Assembly: GCA_002730035.1 (NCBI GenBank)
Contig: PBYU01000081.1
Location: 1 to 64,000, forward strand
Direction of reading: 5' to 3'
DNA from: Gammaproteobacteria bacterium
Lineage (GTDB): Bacteria > Pseudomonadota > Gammaproteobacteria > Pseudomonadales > Pseudohongiellaceae
DNA length: 64,000 nt
Shown piece by piece: positions 1 through 10,420 of this stretch. Made by a program: the position numbers and the translations under genes. The notes under the pieces are model-generated. The model was not told the DNA's origin, searched no databases, and was given only the letters and a program-made list of their open reading frames with translations. Position 1 is the stretch's first letter. Each line of letters starts with the position of its first letter.

Positions 1-108
<108 letters not shown>

Positions 109-256
109 CTACTTTTCTTAGCTCGGTTACGTTTAATCAAGTTGAAGTCAATTCTGGTGTTGTTTTCGCACTACCTTAGATTTACCTGGTTGGGGAAGTA
201 ACAACACTTTTAAAGTTTTACGACTCTATCTAAAATCCATCACAAATTACAAAAAC

Positions 257-332
257 TGGAGCTCACACCCGGAGTTGAACCGGGGACCTCTTCATTACCA
301 ATGAAGTGCTCTACCGCCTGAGCTATGCGAGC
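257..332 (-). tRNA. tRNA-Thr(GGT)
   Basis: Cloverleaf on minus strand; acceptor GCTCGCA/TGTGAGC, anticodon loop TTGGTAA, encoded CCA. Confidence 0.95.
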
Positions 333-338
333 CGTGCC

Positions 339-412
339 TGGAGCGGGTAGCGGGAATCGAACCCGCGTATCTAGCTTGGAAGGCTAGGGTTCTACCGCTG
401 AACTATACCCGC
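339..412 (-). tRNA. tRNA-Gly(TCC)
   Basis: Acceptor GCGGGTA/TACCCGC, anticodon loop CTTCCAA, GGTTCGATTCC T-loop, encoded CCA. Confidence 0.95.
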
Positions 413-456
413 CTGCTGTAAACAACTCCGCCCTACTGCCACTGTCTTTCTCACGA

Positions 457-540
457 TGGTGGAGGGGGGTGGATTTGAACCACCGAAGCTTTCGCGTCAG
501 ATTTACAGTCTGATCCCTTTGGCCACTCGGGAACCCCTCC
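457..540 (-). tRNA. tRNA-Tyr(GTA)
   Basis: Acceptor GGAGGGG/CCCCTCC, anticodon stem-loop CAGACTGTAAATCTG, long variable arm, encoded CCA. Confidence 0.95.
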
Positions 541-592
541 CACAAGATCTCCCAAGGGTCACTCCCTGGCTCTCTCACTCAGGAGCGGCATT

Positions 593-1285
593 TTATGGGA
601 ATTGGGATGCTTGTGCAATCGTTTCACAGAGATTTTCTGTACGCGTCAAATCGGGCCTTTCGGCAGATAAATCAAGCCATTGAGCGGTTTCTACCTGAGC
701 CGAATTTGCAGGTCTTAACCAGACTTGAATTTCACCCTCAGAACGAAACATCTCCTCAATTTCAGGCGCATATCCGAACGCTGTAATCACGCGTTGAACC
801 GATTCTGCCTCAGCCATCGTCAGGTAGACGCCCAGGGCAATGGCATTTTCCAGTAAACCCCGGGTTATCAGGTAGGATTCAACCTCCAGCTCAGCCTCAG
901 TAATACGCTCGCTGAGGCCCTCCAAAGTAATTATGGTGATGCCCCGGGATGAGGCTGGCGCCAGAAACACTCGGTACTGGGAGGGTAGCGCTTCCCCGGT
1001 GAAGTTTAGCAAGGCACCCAGCGACAGATTGCGGGCCGCCGCCATGAAACTATTCGCCTCATCTATGCTGTTAAAACCACTAACTATGGAGCAAACCCGT
1101 GTTGCCTCGGCATTTTCCAACGCCTGCTGAGCCGACTGTGCCTCGAATTCGCTCACCAACATCAGGCCGTTGTTGAGCAATGGCCTGGATTCAGAGGCCA
1201 GCAGTGCATTCTCCCGCGGATGGGTCTGGTTCCAGCCGAAATAGACCAGATTAGCAATGACCAGGAATACTGCGATATATCTCAT
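593..1285 (-). CDS. SPOR-domain-like protein with N-terminal membrane anchor
   Basis: ORF downstream of coaX; N-terminal hydrophobic segment and SPOR-like C-terminal repeats (YLTMAEAESVQRVITAFGYAPEI). Confidence 0.7.
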   Translation of the reverse strand: MRYIAVFLVIANLVYFGWNQTHPRENALLASESRPLLNNGLMLVSEFEAQSAQQALENAEATRVCSIVSGFNSIDEANSFMAAARNLSLGALLNFTGEALPSQYRVFLAPASSRGITIITLEGLSERITEAELEVESYLITRGLLENAIALGVYLTMAEAESVQRVITAFGYAPEIEEMFRSEGEIQVWLRPANSAQVETAQWLDLSAERPDLTRTENLCETIAQASQFP

Positions 1286-1305
1286 GATTTGGCTGAGGTT
1301 CTCTC

Positions 1306-2049
1306 TCAGGATTCTCCCTCTTCGAGGGGACAGGCGATGGCCAGGCCATCCAGTACCAAAGTAGACACCAATTCAGTTCTTGCAAAGTTGATTTGCGGCG
1401 CCAACAATTCTGCATCACCTCCGCTGATGTAGAGCTTAGCCTGCGGTTCCTGCCCCTCCACGCTACTCAGAACACGTTGCACCAGTGAGACCAGTGCAGT
1501 CAGGTTGCCGTTGAAAACCGCCGCTTCGGTGGAATTTCCCGGCAACATCGATGCCGAATCAGTCGCGTCTAGCAGGCGTATTCCGGTATTCTGTTCCAGG
1601 CTTGCCGCCATCAGTTTCACTCCGGGCACGATATAACCACCCTGATGCAGCCCATCAGCAGCCACGATGTCCAGGGTAACTGCCGTTCCAGCATCGACGA
1701 TGACACAGGGTCCCCCAGCACGTTGGTATGCCGATAACATGGCCAACCAACGGTCGACGCCAAGCCTGGACAAGTCTGCGTATTGAACAGTCACACCGCC
1801 ACAATTGCGCACCACCTCTGCCACGCTGGGATCAACTGCGAAGCTGCTCCTACTCCACTGCCGAATGGTTCTGGTGACACTCGCATCTCGGACGCTGCAC
1901 AGCCGCACATCAGCCGGTTGGATTGTTGAGAGTTCGTCGATCAGTGAATCGTTATCCACTGCCTGGCCTGCCACGTCGTCTGCACCATCACCAGCATGGA
2001 GCTGCCGCCATTTAATGCGTGAATTGCCAATGTCGAGTTCCAGGATCAT
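1306..2049 (-). CDS. coaX: Type III pantothenate kinase
   Basis: MILELDIGNSRIKW N-terminus, GVDRWLAMLSAY and VIVDAGTAVTLDIV motifs; adjacent to birA. Confidence 0.93.
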   Translation of the reverse strand: MILELDIGNSRIKWRQLHAGDGADDVAGQAVDNDSLIDELSTIQPADVRLCSVRDASVTRTIRQWSRSSFAVDPSVAEVVRNCGGVTVQYADLSRLGVDRWLAMLSAYQRAGGPCVIVDAGTAVTLDIVAADGLHQGGYIVPGVKLMAASLEQNTGIRLLDATDSASMLPGNSTEAAVFNGNLTALVSLVQRVLSSVEGQEPQAKLYISGGDAELLAPQINFARTELVSTLVLDGLAIACPLEEGES

Positions 2050-2861
2050 TAGTCTGAGTTTTCCCCCGGTTCACTCAAAGAGGGAAAAATTTCACCACCG
2101 GCTATCAATTCCCGACCCGCCGCCGACTGCAAGATTAGTGCAGCGTTTTCGTCTACACCCAACGACCTGCCAATGGTGCGTGTGTTGCCGGCCTGTATGA
2201 CAATATCGTGATTCAGGTATCGATCGTAGGCGTTCCAGGTTTTACAGAAAGGAGCGAAACCTTGCTGCTCGAACAGCAGAACGTTCCGCAACAGTTGGTT
2301 GACGATTTCTGCAACGACTATCGAGCCATCCGGGCCTTTATCCGGCCCGCCGAGAATAGATTCCAGATCTGTTACAGGTCTGTCTATCCTCTCCCTGTCT
2401 TCTTCGGAGAGCGACAGGTTCAGTCCAATCCCGAAAACCAGATGATTTTCCGCCTTAGAAGTGTGCAACTCCAGGAGTATGCCTGCCAGCTTCTGATTTC
2501 CGACCAATACATCATTGGGCCATTTCAGCTGCAGATCGGATGCTCCCAGTGATTCCACCGCATGCAGAACGCTAAGTGCGGTCACCAGGCTGAGGCATTG
2601 TATGGCATCTGTGTCGCTCTGCAAGGCTCTGCTCAGCGACATATAGAGTCCACTGCCGGCCGGGCTAACCCAAGGACGGTCGCGGCGTCCTCTACCCGCA
2701 GACTGAGCATCGGCAACCAGCAATTTTGTTCCTGACTTGCCAGCCTTGATCTGACGCAGTGCTTCGAGATTGGTCGAGTCAATCTCATCGAATAACTGAA
2801 TGTCATCGATAAGATCCGCGATGTCTGGCGATAAAGTGGCATGTATCAGCTGTTTATCCAT
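2049..2861 (-). CDS. birA: Biotin--[acetyl-CoA-carboxylase] ligase (no N-terminal HTH)
   Basis: STNLEALRQ, AGRGRRDRPWVSPAGSGLYMSL, KWPNDVLVGNQKLAGILLE motifs. Confidence 0.93.
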   Translation of the reverse strand: MDKQLIHATLSPDIADLIDDIQLFDEIDSTNLEALRQIKAGKSGTKLLVADAQSAGRGRRDRPWVSPAGSGLYMSLSRALQSDTDAIQCLSLVTALSVLHAVESLGASDLQLKWPNDVLVGNQKLAGILLELHTSKAENHLVFGIGLNLSLSEEDRERIDRPVTDLESILGGPDKGPDGSIVVAEIVNQLLRNVLLFEQQGFAPFCKTWNAYDRYLNHDIVIQAGNTRTIGRSLGVDENAALILQSAAGRELIAGGEIFPSLSEPGENSD

Positions 2862-2935
2862 AGTGTACTACCAGGCACCTCTTCGAATTTCGCATTTGAG
2901 CAATCGATGTTGTTTGTGTGGAGATTTCACTCCAC

Positions 2936-2991
2936 AAAAAAAGGAGCGACAATCAATCCTGTGCCAGGCACGCAAGACCGCTCCTTTTTAT
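2936..2991 (-). terminator. Inverted repeat / probable rho-independent terminator downstream of cstA
   Basis: aaaaaaaggagcg ... cgctcctttttat flanking an internal gtgccaggcac palindrome. Confidence 0.6.
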
Positions 2992-3029
2992 CTTGCCTGA
3001 CAAAACTGTCTGGCAGACTTTTAATATCG

Positions 3030-4745
3030 CTATTCGCTAGTAGATTCTATTGAATCCCCATCAGCTCCAGCACTGTCCTCTCGGCGGAGTCTTGAAATAG
3101 TGGACCATCCTTCAAGGATGATAAACAACGCCGAAGCCATAACTGCGACCTGAATTAGGACAAGGATCCATTGACCTTTGCTAATGTAATCCATCACGTA
3201 CCAAACGCCAGCCCACATAGCCATAACTAAAATAAATATCATCGGAGCTAGCAAATACCGCGCAGGTCTTCCAAGCTTGATCAGATAAACCGAAATAATA
3301 ATAAGGGTCATGCCCGCGAGTATCTGGTTAGTAGCACCGAATACCGGCCAAATAAGAGTTCCACCATCACCGGGATAATTCCCGTTCGAAACCCCAAATG
3401 CCAATAACAAGCAAGCGCCCACAGCAACGAAAGTTGAAATATAATTACTCTTTAAAGGGGTTATCTGATAGATACTGCCCCATTCCTGGATAATATATCG
3501 GGTCAACCTCAACCCGGCATCCATCGTCGTTCCAGCGAATAGAACAACCATAACTGCCAACATAGTTTGAGCAAAAGCCAGAGGAATCCCCCAGCCATTG
3601 GAAATCAGCAGCGCACCCCCTGCGATGAACCCGCTTGCTGACGGACCGCCAGTAATGGTTGGATAAAGTTCGTGCCAGCCTCCTGCTGCTGTCGCGGCAT
3701 ACAAGGAACCAGTAACAGCAACGATAGTTATCAGTGCCAGCGAACCCTCGCCCAGCGCACCAAGATAACCAACAAAACGAGCATCCTTTTCGTTGTTTAA
3801 CTGCTTCGCACTAGTACCAGAAGATACGATCCCGTGAAATCCAGACAAGGCTCCGCACGCGATTGTCACAAATAATATTGGCCACAGCGGTGGCGTATCG
3901 GCAGCGACGTCATTAAACATCGGGGCAGCAACATCAGGCATGGTTAACAAGACAGCTGTATAGAGAACGAACAGCCCAACAACTAATTGGGCGCCGTTAA
4001 TATAATCCCTGGGTTGAAGTAGCAACCACACCGGCAACATTGATGCGATGCCTGCATAAACATAAAGCAGAATAATCCAGTTACCGCGCTCGCCAAGTGC
4101 AAAAATATCTCCAGGGAGCGCCAAAGGCATGATGCTTCCGATATAAATAGTGAAATAGAGAATAGATACGCCCACTATCGAGATCACCAATAGATTGAAC
4201 TTTCGACGAATGAGAACACCTACGGCAATTGCCACTGGAATAGCGGCCCATGCAGGGAAAACGGCTTCAGGATAGATAACTAATTCATCTGCGATAATGG
4301 TTGCAAACATTGCGTTGACTAGAACCAGAAGCAGAAAGATTATTATCATCATAACCGAACGAGCGCGGGTCCCAATAATAGTCTCTGAAAGAGCCCCAAT
4401 TGACTTGGCATCGTGTCGATTGCTTGCCCACAATGCTCCAAAGTCGTGAACTCCCGCGAAAAAGATAGAGCCGAAAGTTACCCATAACAGCGCCGGAGCC
4501 CATCCCCAATAAACGGCAATAGCCGGTCCTACAATAGGAGCGGCACCGGCCACGGCGGTAAAATGGGAACCCCAAAGCACAAATTTATTGGTAGGGACGT
4601 AGTCAATGCCGTCCTCAAAGCGATGCGCCGGAGTCTCAAAATTCGGGTCTAGCCGATAAATTTTTTCAGCAATAAATTTGGAATAGACAAACCATCCAAA
4701 TGCAAAGCCTACCAGGCCGAATAAGACGATGAAGATCGAAGACAT
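3030..4745 (-). CDS. cstA: Carbon starvation protein CstA family (pyruvate/peptide transporter-like)
   Basis: Multi-TM protein starting MSSIFIVLFGLVGFAFGWFVYSKF; VGPAIAVYWGWAPALLWVTFGSIFFAGVHDFGALWASNRHDAKSIG and SSGTSAKQL motifs. ORF track start 4853 is probably too long. Confidence 0.92.
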   Translation of the reverse strand: MSSIFIVLFGLVGFAFGWFVYSKFIAEKIYRLDPNFETPAHRFEDGIDYVPTNKFVLWGSHFTAVAGAAPIVGPAIAVYWGWAPALLWVTFGSIFFAGVHDFGALWASNRHDAKSIGALSETIIGTRARSVMMIIIFLLLVLVNAMFATIIADELVIYPEAVFPAWAAIPVAIAVGVLIRRKFNLLVISIVGVSILYFTIYIGSIMPLALPGDIFALGERGNWIILLYVYAGIASMLPVWLLLQPRDYINGAQLVVGLFVLYTAVLLTMPDVAAPMFNDVAADTPPLWPILFVTIACGALSGFHGIVSSGTSAKQLNNEKDARFVGYLGALGEGSLALITIVAVTGSLYAATAAGGWHELYPTITGGPSASGFIAGGALLISNGWGIPLAFAQTMLAVMVVLFAGTTMDAGLRLTRYIIQEWGSIYQITPLKSNYISTFVAVGACLLLAFGVSNGNYPGDGGTLIWPVFGATNQILAGMTLIIISVYLIKLGRPARYLLAPMIFILVMAMWAGVWYVMDYISKGQWILVLIQVAVMASALFIILEGWSTISRLRREDSAGADGDSIESTSE

Positions 4746-4872
4746 AAAGGGCTCTCCCGAATTATTATTATGAAATCTAAGCGACGCATCATAGCAAGTT
4801 AGGGGCTTGCGAGACAATGTGATCGTAACCCTCAGTCTGCCAATTTGCCGCACTTGCTGGCAGTCTCAGGCC

Positions 4873-4911
4873 AAAAAAAACCCGGGCACTCGATCGTGTC
4901 CGGGTTTTTCG
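4873..4911 (-). terminator. Rho-independent terminator between PHM-like gene 1 and cstA
   Basis: aaaaaaacccgggcac-tcgatc-gtgtccgggttttt. Confidence 0.8.
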
Positions 4912-4929
4912 CGTTTTTCTCCAAATCAG

Positions 4930-6633
4930 CTAGTTTGTAGGCTTGGCCGCATGGTAGGTCCAGTAACCGATGAACATCTCATCCCAGCTCTGCAGGCCGA
5001 AGCTCAGTTCCTTACTCGGATCAGGATTGGCCGGATTATATTCGGAATTATCGAAAGTTCCGGTTACGTGCACCTTAGTGCCGGCAGGCAATTCCATTGG
5101 ATCATCCAGTGCATAGGTTGGCTGCCAGGCGTAGCTGTAGTTGGGAACGCTCAGCAAATCCTGCATCGAGCCGTCAGGCAGCTCGGCGCTGAATTTCATG
5201 TCCTTGCCTCGAAAATGCATATGGGCACGTAATCCTGTAACCACCACGTCCTCATCGAACACATACTGAGCCGATGTCGGGTGATCCTGGGCGAAAGCAG
5301 GAATACGAAACATACCGGAGACGGACTGAGTAAAATTCTCGTAAGCCGGTGGCTCATCGTACATATATAGACCCAGGAGAGTTTCATCGACAGTAGCCTT
5401 GCCATTGGTGGTGTAGTGAAACTGCATGGAAAGCTTGTGCCCTTGCGGGATATAGACACCGGTGTTTTCCGGGAAGGTCATGGCATCGACCTTCCCTGGG
5501 GCATAGCCTTCCAGGAATCGGGTCGCCACATTTCCAGTCGCGGCTTCTCCCTGCACGGCTTCGCTTGGAGCCGTTACATAACTCAGCAGGTGATGTAATA
5601 CCGACTCGTCGCCGGCTATGTATTGAACCGCCTTTACCCACTTGTCTTCTTCGAATGGCAATGGCACTTCGATATTGATGTAGTCGAGCACACCGGTTGC
5701 CGGGATCTCATGGGCTGGAGCCTTGACAATATAATCCGGCTCGCCCAACTGCCATTCACGGCGATCAGCAAACTGAACCTCTGTGAGCGGATCGATGACG
5801 GCAGTTCCCCGAGGCGCACCTGCATCGATCCAGTGAATCAGAGTTTGCATCTGTGCTTCCGAGATATAACGGGCATTACTAAAATGGCCAATGTTCGGGT
5901 CAACCTGGGTTGGTGGCATGCGCTTGGTAAGCAGCACTTCGCGAATCATCGGTGACCAGCCCTGCATCATCAGATGACTGTCCATGGCGAAGGGGCCGAT
6001 GCCTCCTTCCCGGTGGCAAGATGCACATTGCTCGACAATGATGGGCGCTACCTCAGTCCCATAATCGGGGGTGCTGGCCACATGGGCTGCACGGGTGGGA
6101 AAGCTCAGCTCACAGCCCGTCGCTTCTACCACCACCGTGCTGTCTGCAGTACCGGCAAGTTCGCTGGCAAGAACCTGTGCCGCGGAGTCTTGTGCCGGCC
6201 CCGTGTAGAGCAGCGTTAGCCGCTCGGGATCGAGAATGGCGATCTCGCCTGCCTTGGAAAGGCTTAGCGTCTCAGAGACCAATTGGCCATTATCAACCAG
6301 CAGTGGCAAATCGAATCCGTGCCCGGCCTTGGCAGCACGAATTGCCTCGATATTGACTTCACCGGATGAGTCAATCAGGGCGAACTCAACACCCTGCTCT
6401 GACCAGTTTGACTGCAGTGATTTTAAGCCCCTGATAGAGGCGTCGATGGAAGCACAGACAGTGTCGAATGACATTAGCACCAGTGCTTGCTTGTTTCGGT
6501 AACGACTCAGCTGGTGGAATTCACCATCGCTGTCCAATAATGCAAAATCGCCAATCCGGTCAGGCAATGCCATTGCGGATGCAGATACCGCAACAGCCAC
6601 GGTCGCGGTAGCCAGCTTGTTAAGCTTTCTCAT
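4930..6633 (-). CDS. Secreted redoxin-like / CxxCH heme-like / PHM-type copper type II monooxygenase fusion (PHM-like 1)
   Basis: Signal peptide; redoxin-like GDFALLDSDGEFHQLS; CASCHREGGIGPF...KRMPP; copper-ligand motifs VLHHLLSYV, MQFHYTTNG, LRAHMHFRGKDMKF, SWDEMFIGY. Confidence 0.85.
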   Translation of the reverse strand: MRKLNKLATATVAVAVSASAMALPDRIGDFALLDSDGEFHQLSRYRNKQALVLMSFDTVCASIDASIRGLKSLQSNWSEQGVEFALIDSSGEVNIEAIRAAKAGHGFDLPLLVDNGQLVSETLSLSKAGEIAILDPERLTLLYTGPAQDSAAQVLASELAGTADSTVVVEATGCELSFPTRAAHVASTPDYGTEVAPIIVEQCASCHREGGIGPFAMDSHLMMQGWSPMIREVLLTKRMPPTQVDPNIGHFSNARYISEAQMQTLIHWIDAGAPRGTAVIDPLTEVQFADRREWQLGEPDYIVKAPAHEIPATGVLDYINIEVPLPFEEDKWVKAVQYIAGDESVLHHLLSYVTAPSEAVQGEAATGNVATRFLEGYAPGKVDAMTFPENTGVYIPQGHKLSMQFHYTTNGKATVDETLLGLYMYDEPPAYENFTQSVSGMFRIPAFAQDHPTSAQYVFDEDVVVTGLRAHMHFRGKDMKFSAELPDGSMQDLLSVPNYSYAWQPTYALDDPMELPAGTKVHVTGTFDNSEYNPANPDPSKELSFGLQSWDEMFIGYWTYHAAKPTN

Positions 6634-6753
6634 GATGTTCTTCTCCAGGGGGTGCAGGGACTTTGGGAATTCTAAACCAAAATGCATTGAATAGGGGCCG
6701 CAAACTAGTCCATACGATGATGCGAGCCCAACGGCCAGGTTTGCTCGTGCGGC

Positions 6754-8538
6754 TTAGTGCTTATTGGTCTTGTGGAAAGAGAAGTACCCGATAAACATCT
6801 CATCCCAACTCTGTGCCCCGCCGCGCACGGCGGCGTCCGGGTCCGGATTACCCAGGTTGTACTGGGAGTTATCGAAGGCACCCTCGATCATGACCCGTGA
6901 ACCGGCTGGAAGCAGCATGGGTTCAGCAAGACGATAGGTAGGTTGCCAGGCAAAATTGTAGTCAGGCACATTAATGATGTCGTCGCGAGTGCCATTGGGA
7001 TAGATCATACTGAAGCGCATGTGCTTGCCGCGATAGTGCATATGGGGTCGTAGCCCGTGCAGCATGACTTCGTCTTCGAAGACATAGGAAGCACTCATGT
7101 GATGTTCGGACACGCCGGGAGGTATCACCAGGTTTCGACCGCCATGACTGAGGGAGTAAGTGGAATACTGGAACTGCGGTTCGTCCTCTGTGAAATAGAG
7201 ACCAAGCAGCGTATTGTCCACCGTCTCCTTTCCGAATGTCGTGTAGTGTAGCGACATCTGCACAGCCGAGCCTTGCGGTACAAAAACTCCGGCATTATCC
7301 GGGTAGGTCGCCGCCTCATCCTTGCCAGGAGCGTAGCCCTCTAGGAATTCGCGATAACTGTCATTCTCGCCTTCGACGATCTTCTCATCATAATCTGCGG
7401 GAACGATGAAACTTAAGAGATGATGCAGTACCCGACGATCCCCAGGCAGGTGCTGCACTGACTTGACCCAGACATCTTCTTCAAAGGGTAGATTAATGGT
7501 TACATTCTCGTAGTCGAGCACTCCAGTTGCCGGCACCGTAAAGGCTGGCACCTCCACAATGTAATCAGGCTCACCCAGTTGCCATAAAGATTCAGGTGGT
7601 TCGATCTGGGTAAGCGGATCGACCTCACTCACTCCACGAGGTGCGCCAGCATCGATCCAGTGAATCAAAGTCTGCAGCTCGCTGGGATCCATGTAACGCG
7701 CGTTAGTAAAGTGATTAATGTTGGGGTCAACTTGAGCCGGAGGCATGCGCTTGGTCATGATGACTTCTTTCATCATGGGGGACCAGCCCTGAACCATCAT
7801 GTAAGAATCCATGGCGAAGGGAGCGATACCACCGGAGATGTGACAACTGACACACTTTGCTTCGAGAATAGGAGCCACCTCGGTGGCGTAGTCGGGAGCC
7901 GCCGACTCGTGCAGGTCTCGAACGGGAAAGTGGAGATCGCAGCCCGTAGCCTCGGTACTTACAGTCTCATCGAAGCCGTCGAAATCACCCGCGATAGTGG
8001 CAGATAATGTGTCAGCCAGCGTTGTGGTACCAGCGCTTGCAGCTATGCCGAGATTCGGGCGAGCCCGCACCGGGTCAATATCGAGTCCACCACGATACAG
8101 CACCTGGAAGCGATTGGGTTCCAGGACAATTACCTCACCTGCCTTACTGATACCGAGGTTTTCAGCCACCAACTGACTCTTATCAAGCAAAATTGGTATA
8201 TCGAAGTTGTGCAATGCGTCCATCAAACGCACGTCGTCCTGCTCATCTTCGACCGAGGAGTTAAGTCCCAGAAATGTAATGCCCTGCTGCTCCCAGGTGG
8301 TTCTTAGAAGGCGGTACTTGGGAAGTTTGTCGATATTTTCGACACAGGCGGAGGCGATGGAAATTATGACGACAGCCTTGCTATCGCCGTATTTGCGAAG
8401 TTGGTGATAGCTTCCTTCGTGATCGAGCAGAGCAAAATTGCCCACTCTCTCAGACGCAAAACTAGCCTGAACTGTCAGCAGCGCTACGACGCTCAGCAAT
8501 GACATCCAGCTTATTCGATTCATACCGGTTTCCCTCAA
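6754..8538 (-). CDS. Secreted redoxin-like / CxxCH / PHM-type copper monooxygenase fusion (PHM-like 2)
   Basis: GNFALLDHEGSYHQLRKYG; CVSCHISGGIAPF...KRMPP; VLHHLLSFI, MSLHYTTFGK, LRPHMHYRGKHMRF, SWDEMFIGYF. Likely start at 8523 (MNRISWMSLL). Confidence 0.85.
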   Translation of the reverse strand: MRETGMNRISWMSLLSVVALLTVQASFASERVGNFALLDHEGSYHQLRKYGDSKAVVIISIASACVENIDKLPKYRLLRTTWEQQGITFLGLNSSVEDEQDDVRLMDALHNFDIPILLDKSQLVAENLGISKAGEVIVLEPNRFQVLYRGGLDIDPVRARPNLGIAASAGTTTLADTLSATIAGDFDGFDETVSTEATGCDLHFPVRDLHESAAPDYATEVAPILEAKCVSCHISGGIAPFAMDSYMMVQGWSPMMKEVIMTKRMPPAQVDPNINHFTNARYMDPSELQTLIHWIDAGAPRGVSEVDPLTQIEPPESLWQLGEPDYIVEVPAFTVPATGVLDYENVTINLPFEEDVWVKSVQHLPGDRRVLHHLLSFIVPADYDEKIVEGENDSYREFLEGYAPGKDEAATYPDNAGVFVPQGSAVQMSLHYTTFGKETVDNTLLGLYFTEDEPQFQYSTYSLSHGGRNLVIPPGVSEHHMSASYVFEDEVMLHGLRPHMHYRGKHMRFSMIYPNGTRDDIINVPDYNFAWQPTYRLAEPMLLPAGSRVMIEGAFDNSQYNLGNPDPDAAVRGGAQSWDEMFIGYFSFHKTNKH

Positions 8539-9037
8539 GCAGTTTCACCATCCTTCGGCACACTTGCTGTGATCTTATAATCCCTGAGTTCTCAAGCTTC
8601 CTGAATGGGTAGAACACGCCGTTTCAGGCACGGGTTTTAAGGGGAAGAAGCTTATCGCAATTCCTGATTCCAAACTTGCCACTAGCTGTGAGGTTTTGTT
8701 ACAAATTGAAACTGTCAGGTGGAGAATCAGCTGATAATTGCCTGGGTATTCAATAGCTTGAATTGCAAGCCGGTAGATTATTAAGTCTCGACCAGGCACA
8801 GGATTGGGAAATAAAACCGCACGCTATTGCAAACGATAGTGTCATTGATGCCCCGTCCCGATGTTTCAGGAAATAGCGAGCGTTCTGAGGAGTTAGCGAG
8901 ACAAGCGGGGCGTTCAATTAGCTACTGACAACTCAGTGTAAAATCGGCAACACTGCATGACTCAACATAACGTGCCACCTTGCACATTTAACCATTTTCC
9001 CAGTGGCTAGCTGTGCTGCGCAGTTCGGCACCGCTAA

Positions 9038-10420
9038 TTACCTGTTTTTGAGTTTTTGCGCGACCCCGTATTCGGAAAAGCTTTGTATTAGCGCGTAGCG
9101 TCTGAATAATTCATACATTCCCCAAAGCGCGCCAATGATAACGATGAGCATCATTCCCCAACGCATAAGAGCCGCAAAGAACAATGCATCAAATACCGGT
9201 AGCTGGAATTGAAACTGGCTCAATTGATCCCCTCGCTCAAACAGCCAGTGCCAGGCACTATGGGCCACGAGAGCCGATAAAAGGATCGTGCCGATGCGTT
9301 CCCTGACGAAATACTTGAACAGCATGTTCAACAGTGGAATCACCAGGATGAGGATTGCCAGCTGTCCGATTTCGACACCCACATTAAAGGCCAGCAGGGA
9401 AGAGAATAGATGCCCTCCAGCGAACTGCAGCGTGTCACTGAACAGAAATGAAAAACCAAATCCATGTACCAGGCCAAATCCAAACGTCACCATCCAGCGG
9501 TGTTCCAACTTCGCTCCAATGATATTTTCGAACGCCATGTAGACTATCGAGATAGCGATTAGCGTTTCAATCAGAGGCGGAAACCACAGCGCATTCGGGG
9601 CAACACCGAAGGCAGATCCGATGAGCGTAATCGAGTGGGCGATGGTAAAGGAAGTAACCACGGGAATCAGTCGGCGCATACTGCGCAGCGGTATTACCAG
9701 ACAGAACAAGAACAGCAGATGGTCGATGCCTTCCAGAATATGCATGAATCCCATGCTGATGAAACGCAGGGCTGCCTGATGCCAGCGCGGATCCAGTTCC
9801 ACCAAGCCGGGATTACCAAGATAGTTGAAGACTCGTTCAGCGCCACCGGGGACCAGAAAGCGCAGCACGGTGGTCGTTTGATCCGAGAGTGTGCCCAATT
9901 GAGGGTCGATTGAAAAATCCGACTGGTCGGACTGAATAGGAAAGGTGACTAACACATCCAGCACGCCCTGGCGCCAGAACAGGTTGGTGGTGTCATCCAG
10001 TGGCGGGCTCTGGATGTTCGCCATGGCTACTTCATAACTGGTAAATGAACGATTTGACGGCAGCGACACACGCGTCAATTGCAATTCTTTCTCAGTTAAC
10101 TCGACATCATTCTCATAGAAATGCATCGACTCGGTGATGTACACCCGTGCCGCATCATTTAGGGCGAACTCCGCTTCCGAAAATCGAATATAGCCTGGCC
10201 CACGCAACGGAAAACTGATTTCCCCAAACGCCTCCATGGGTACACGCAGGAGCGCCGTCAGCTGGGTTCCTTCGGGTTTGACGAATGCATATACAGTGAC
10301 ACGCGATGGAATGTCGTGGGCGATTGACAACGATGGAATATAAAGTAGCAGGACAAGCAAGCAGAACCGGACTGAAATGCTTCGTAAAACTGTGCTGAGC
10401 AGGGCTGCAAAATATCTCAT
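9038..10420 (-). CDS. HupE/UreJ-type membrane protein with large N-terminal periplasmic domain
   Basis: Signal peptide, then GFMHILEGIDHLLFLFCLVIPLRSMRRLIPVVTSFTIAHSITL and FGFGLVHGFGFSFLF, typical of HupE/UreJ-like His-rich TM repeats. Confidence 0.8.
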   Translation of the reverse strand: MRYFAALLSTVLRSISVRFCLLVLLLYIPSLSIAHDIPSRVTVYAFVKPEGTQLTALLRVPMEAFGEISFPLRGPGYIRFSEAEFALNDAARVYITESMHFYENDVELTEKELQLTRVSLPSNRSFTSYEVAMANIQSPPLDDTTNLFWRQGVLDVLVTFPIQSDQSDFSIDPQLGTLSDQTTTVLRFLVPGGAERVFNYLGNPGLVELDPRWHQAALRFISMGFMHILEGIDHLLFLFCLVIPLRSMRRLIPVVTSFTIAHSITLIGSAFGVAPNALWFPPLIETLIAISIVYMAFENIIGAKLEHRWMVTFGFGLVHGFGFSFLFSDTLQFAGGHLFSSLLAFNVGVEIGQLAILILVIPLLNMLFKYFVRERIGTILLSALVAHSAWHWLFERGDQLSQFQFQLPVFDALFFAALMRWGMMLIVIIGALWGMYELFRRYALIQSFSEYGVAQKLKNR

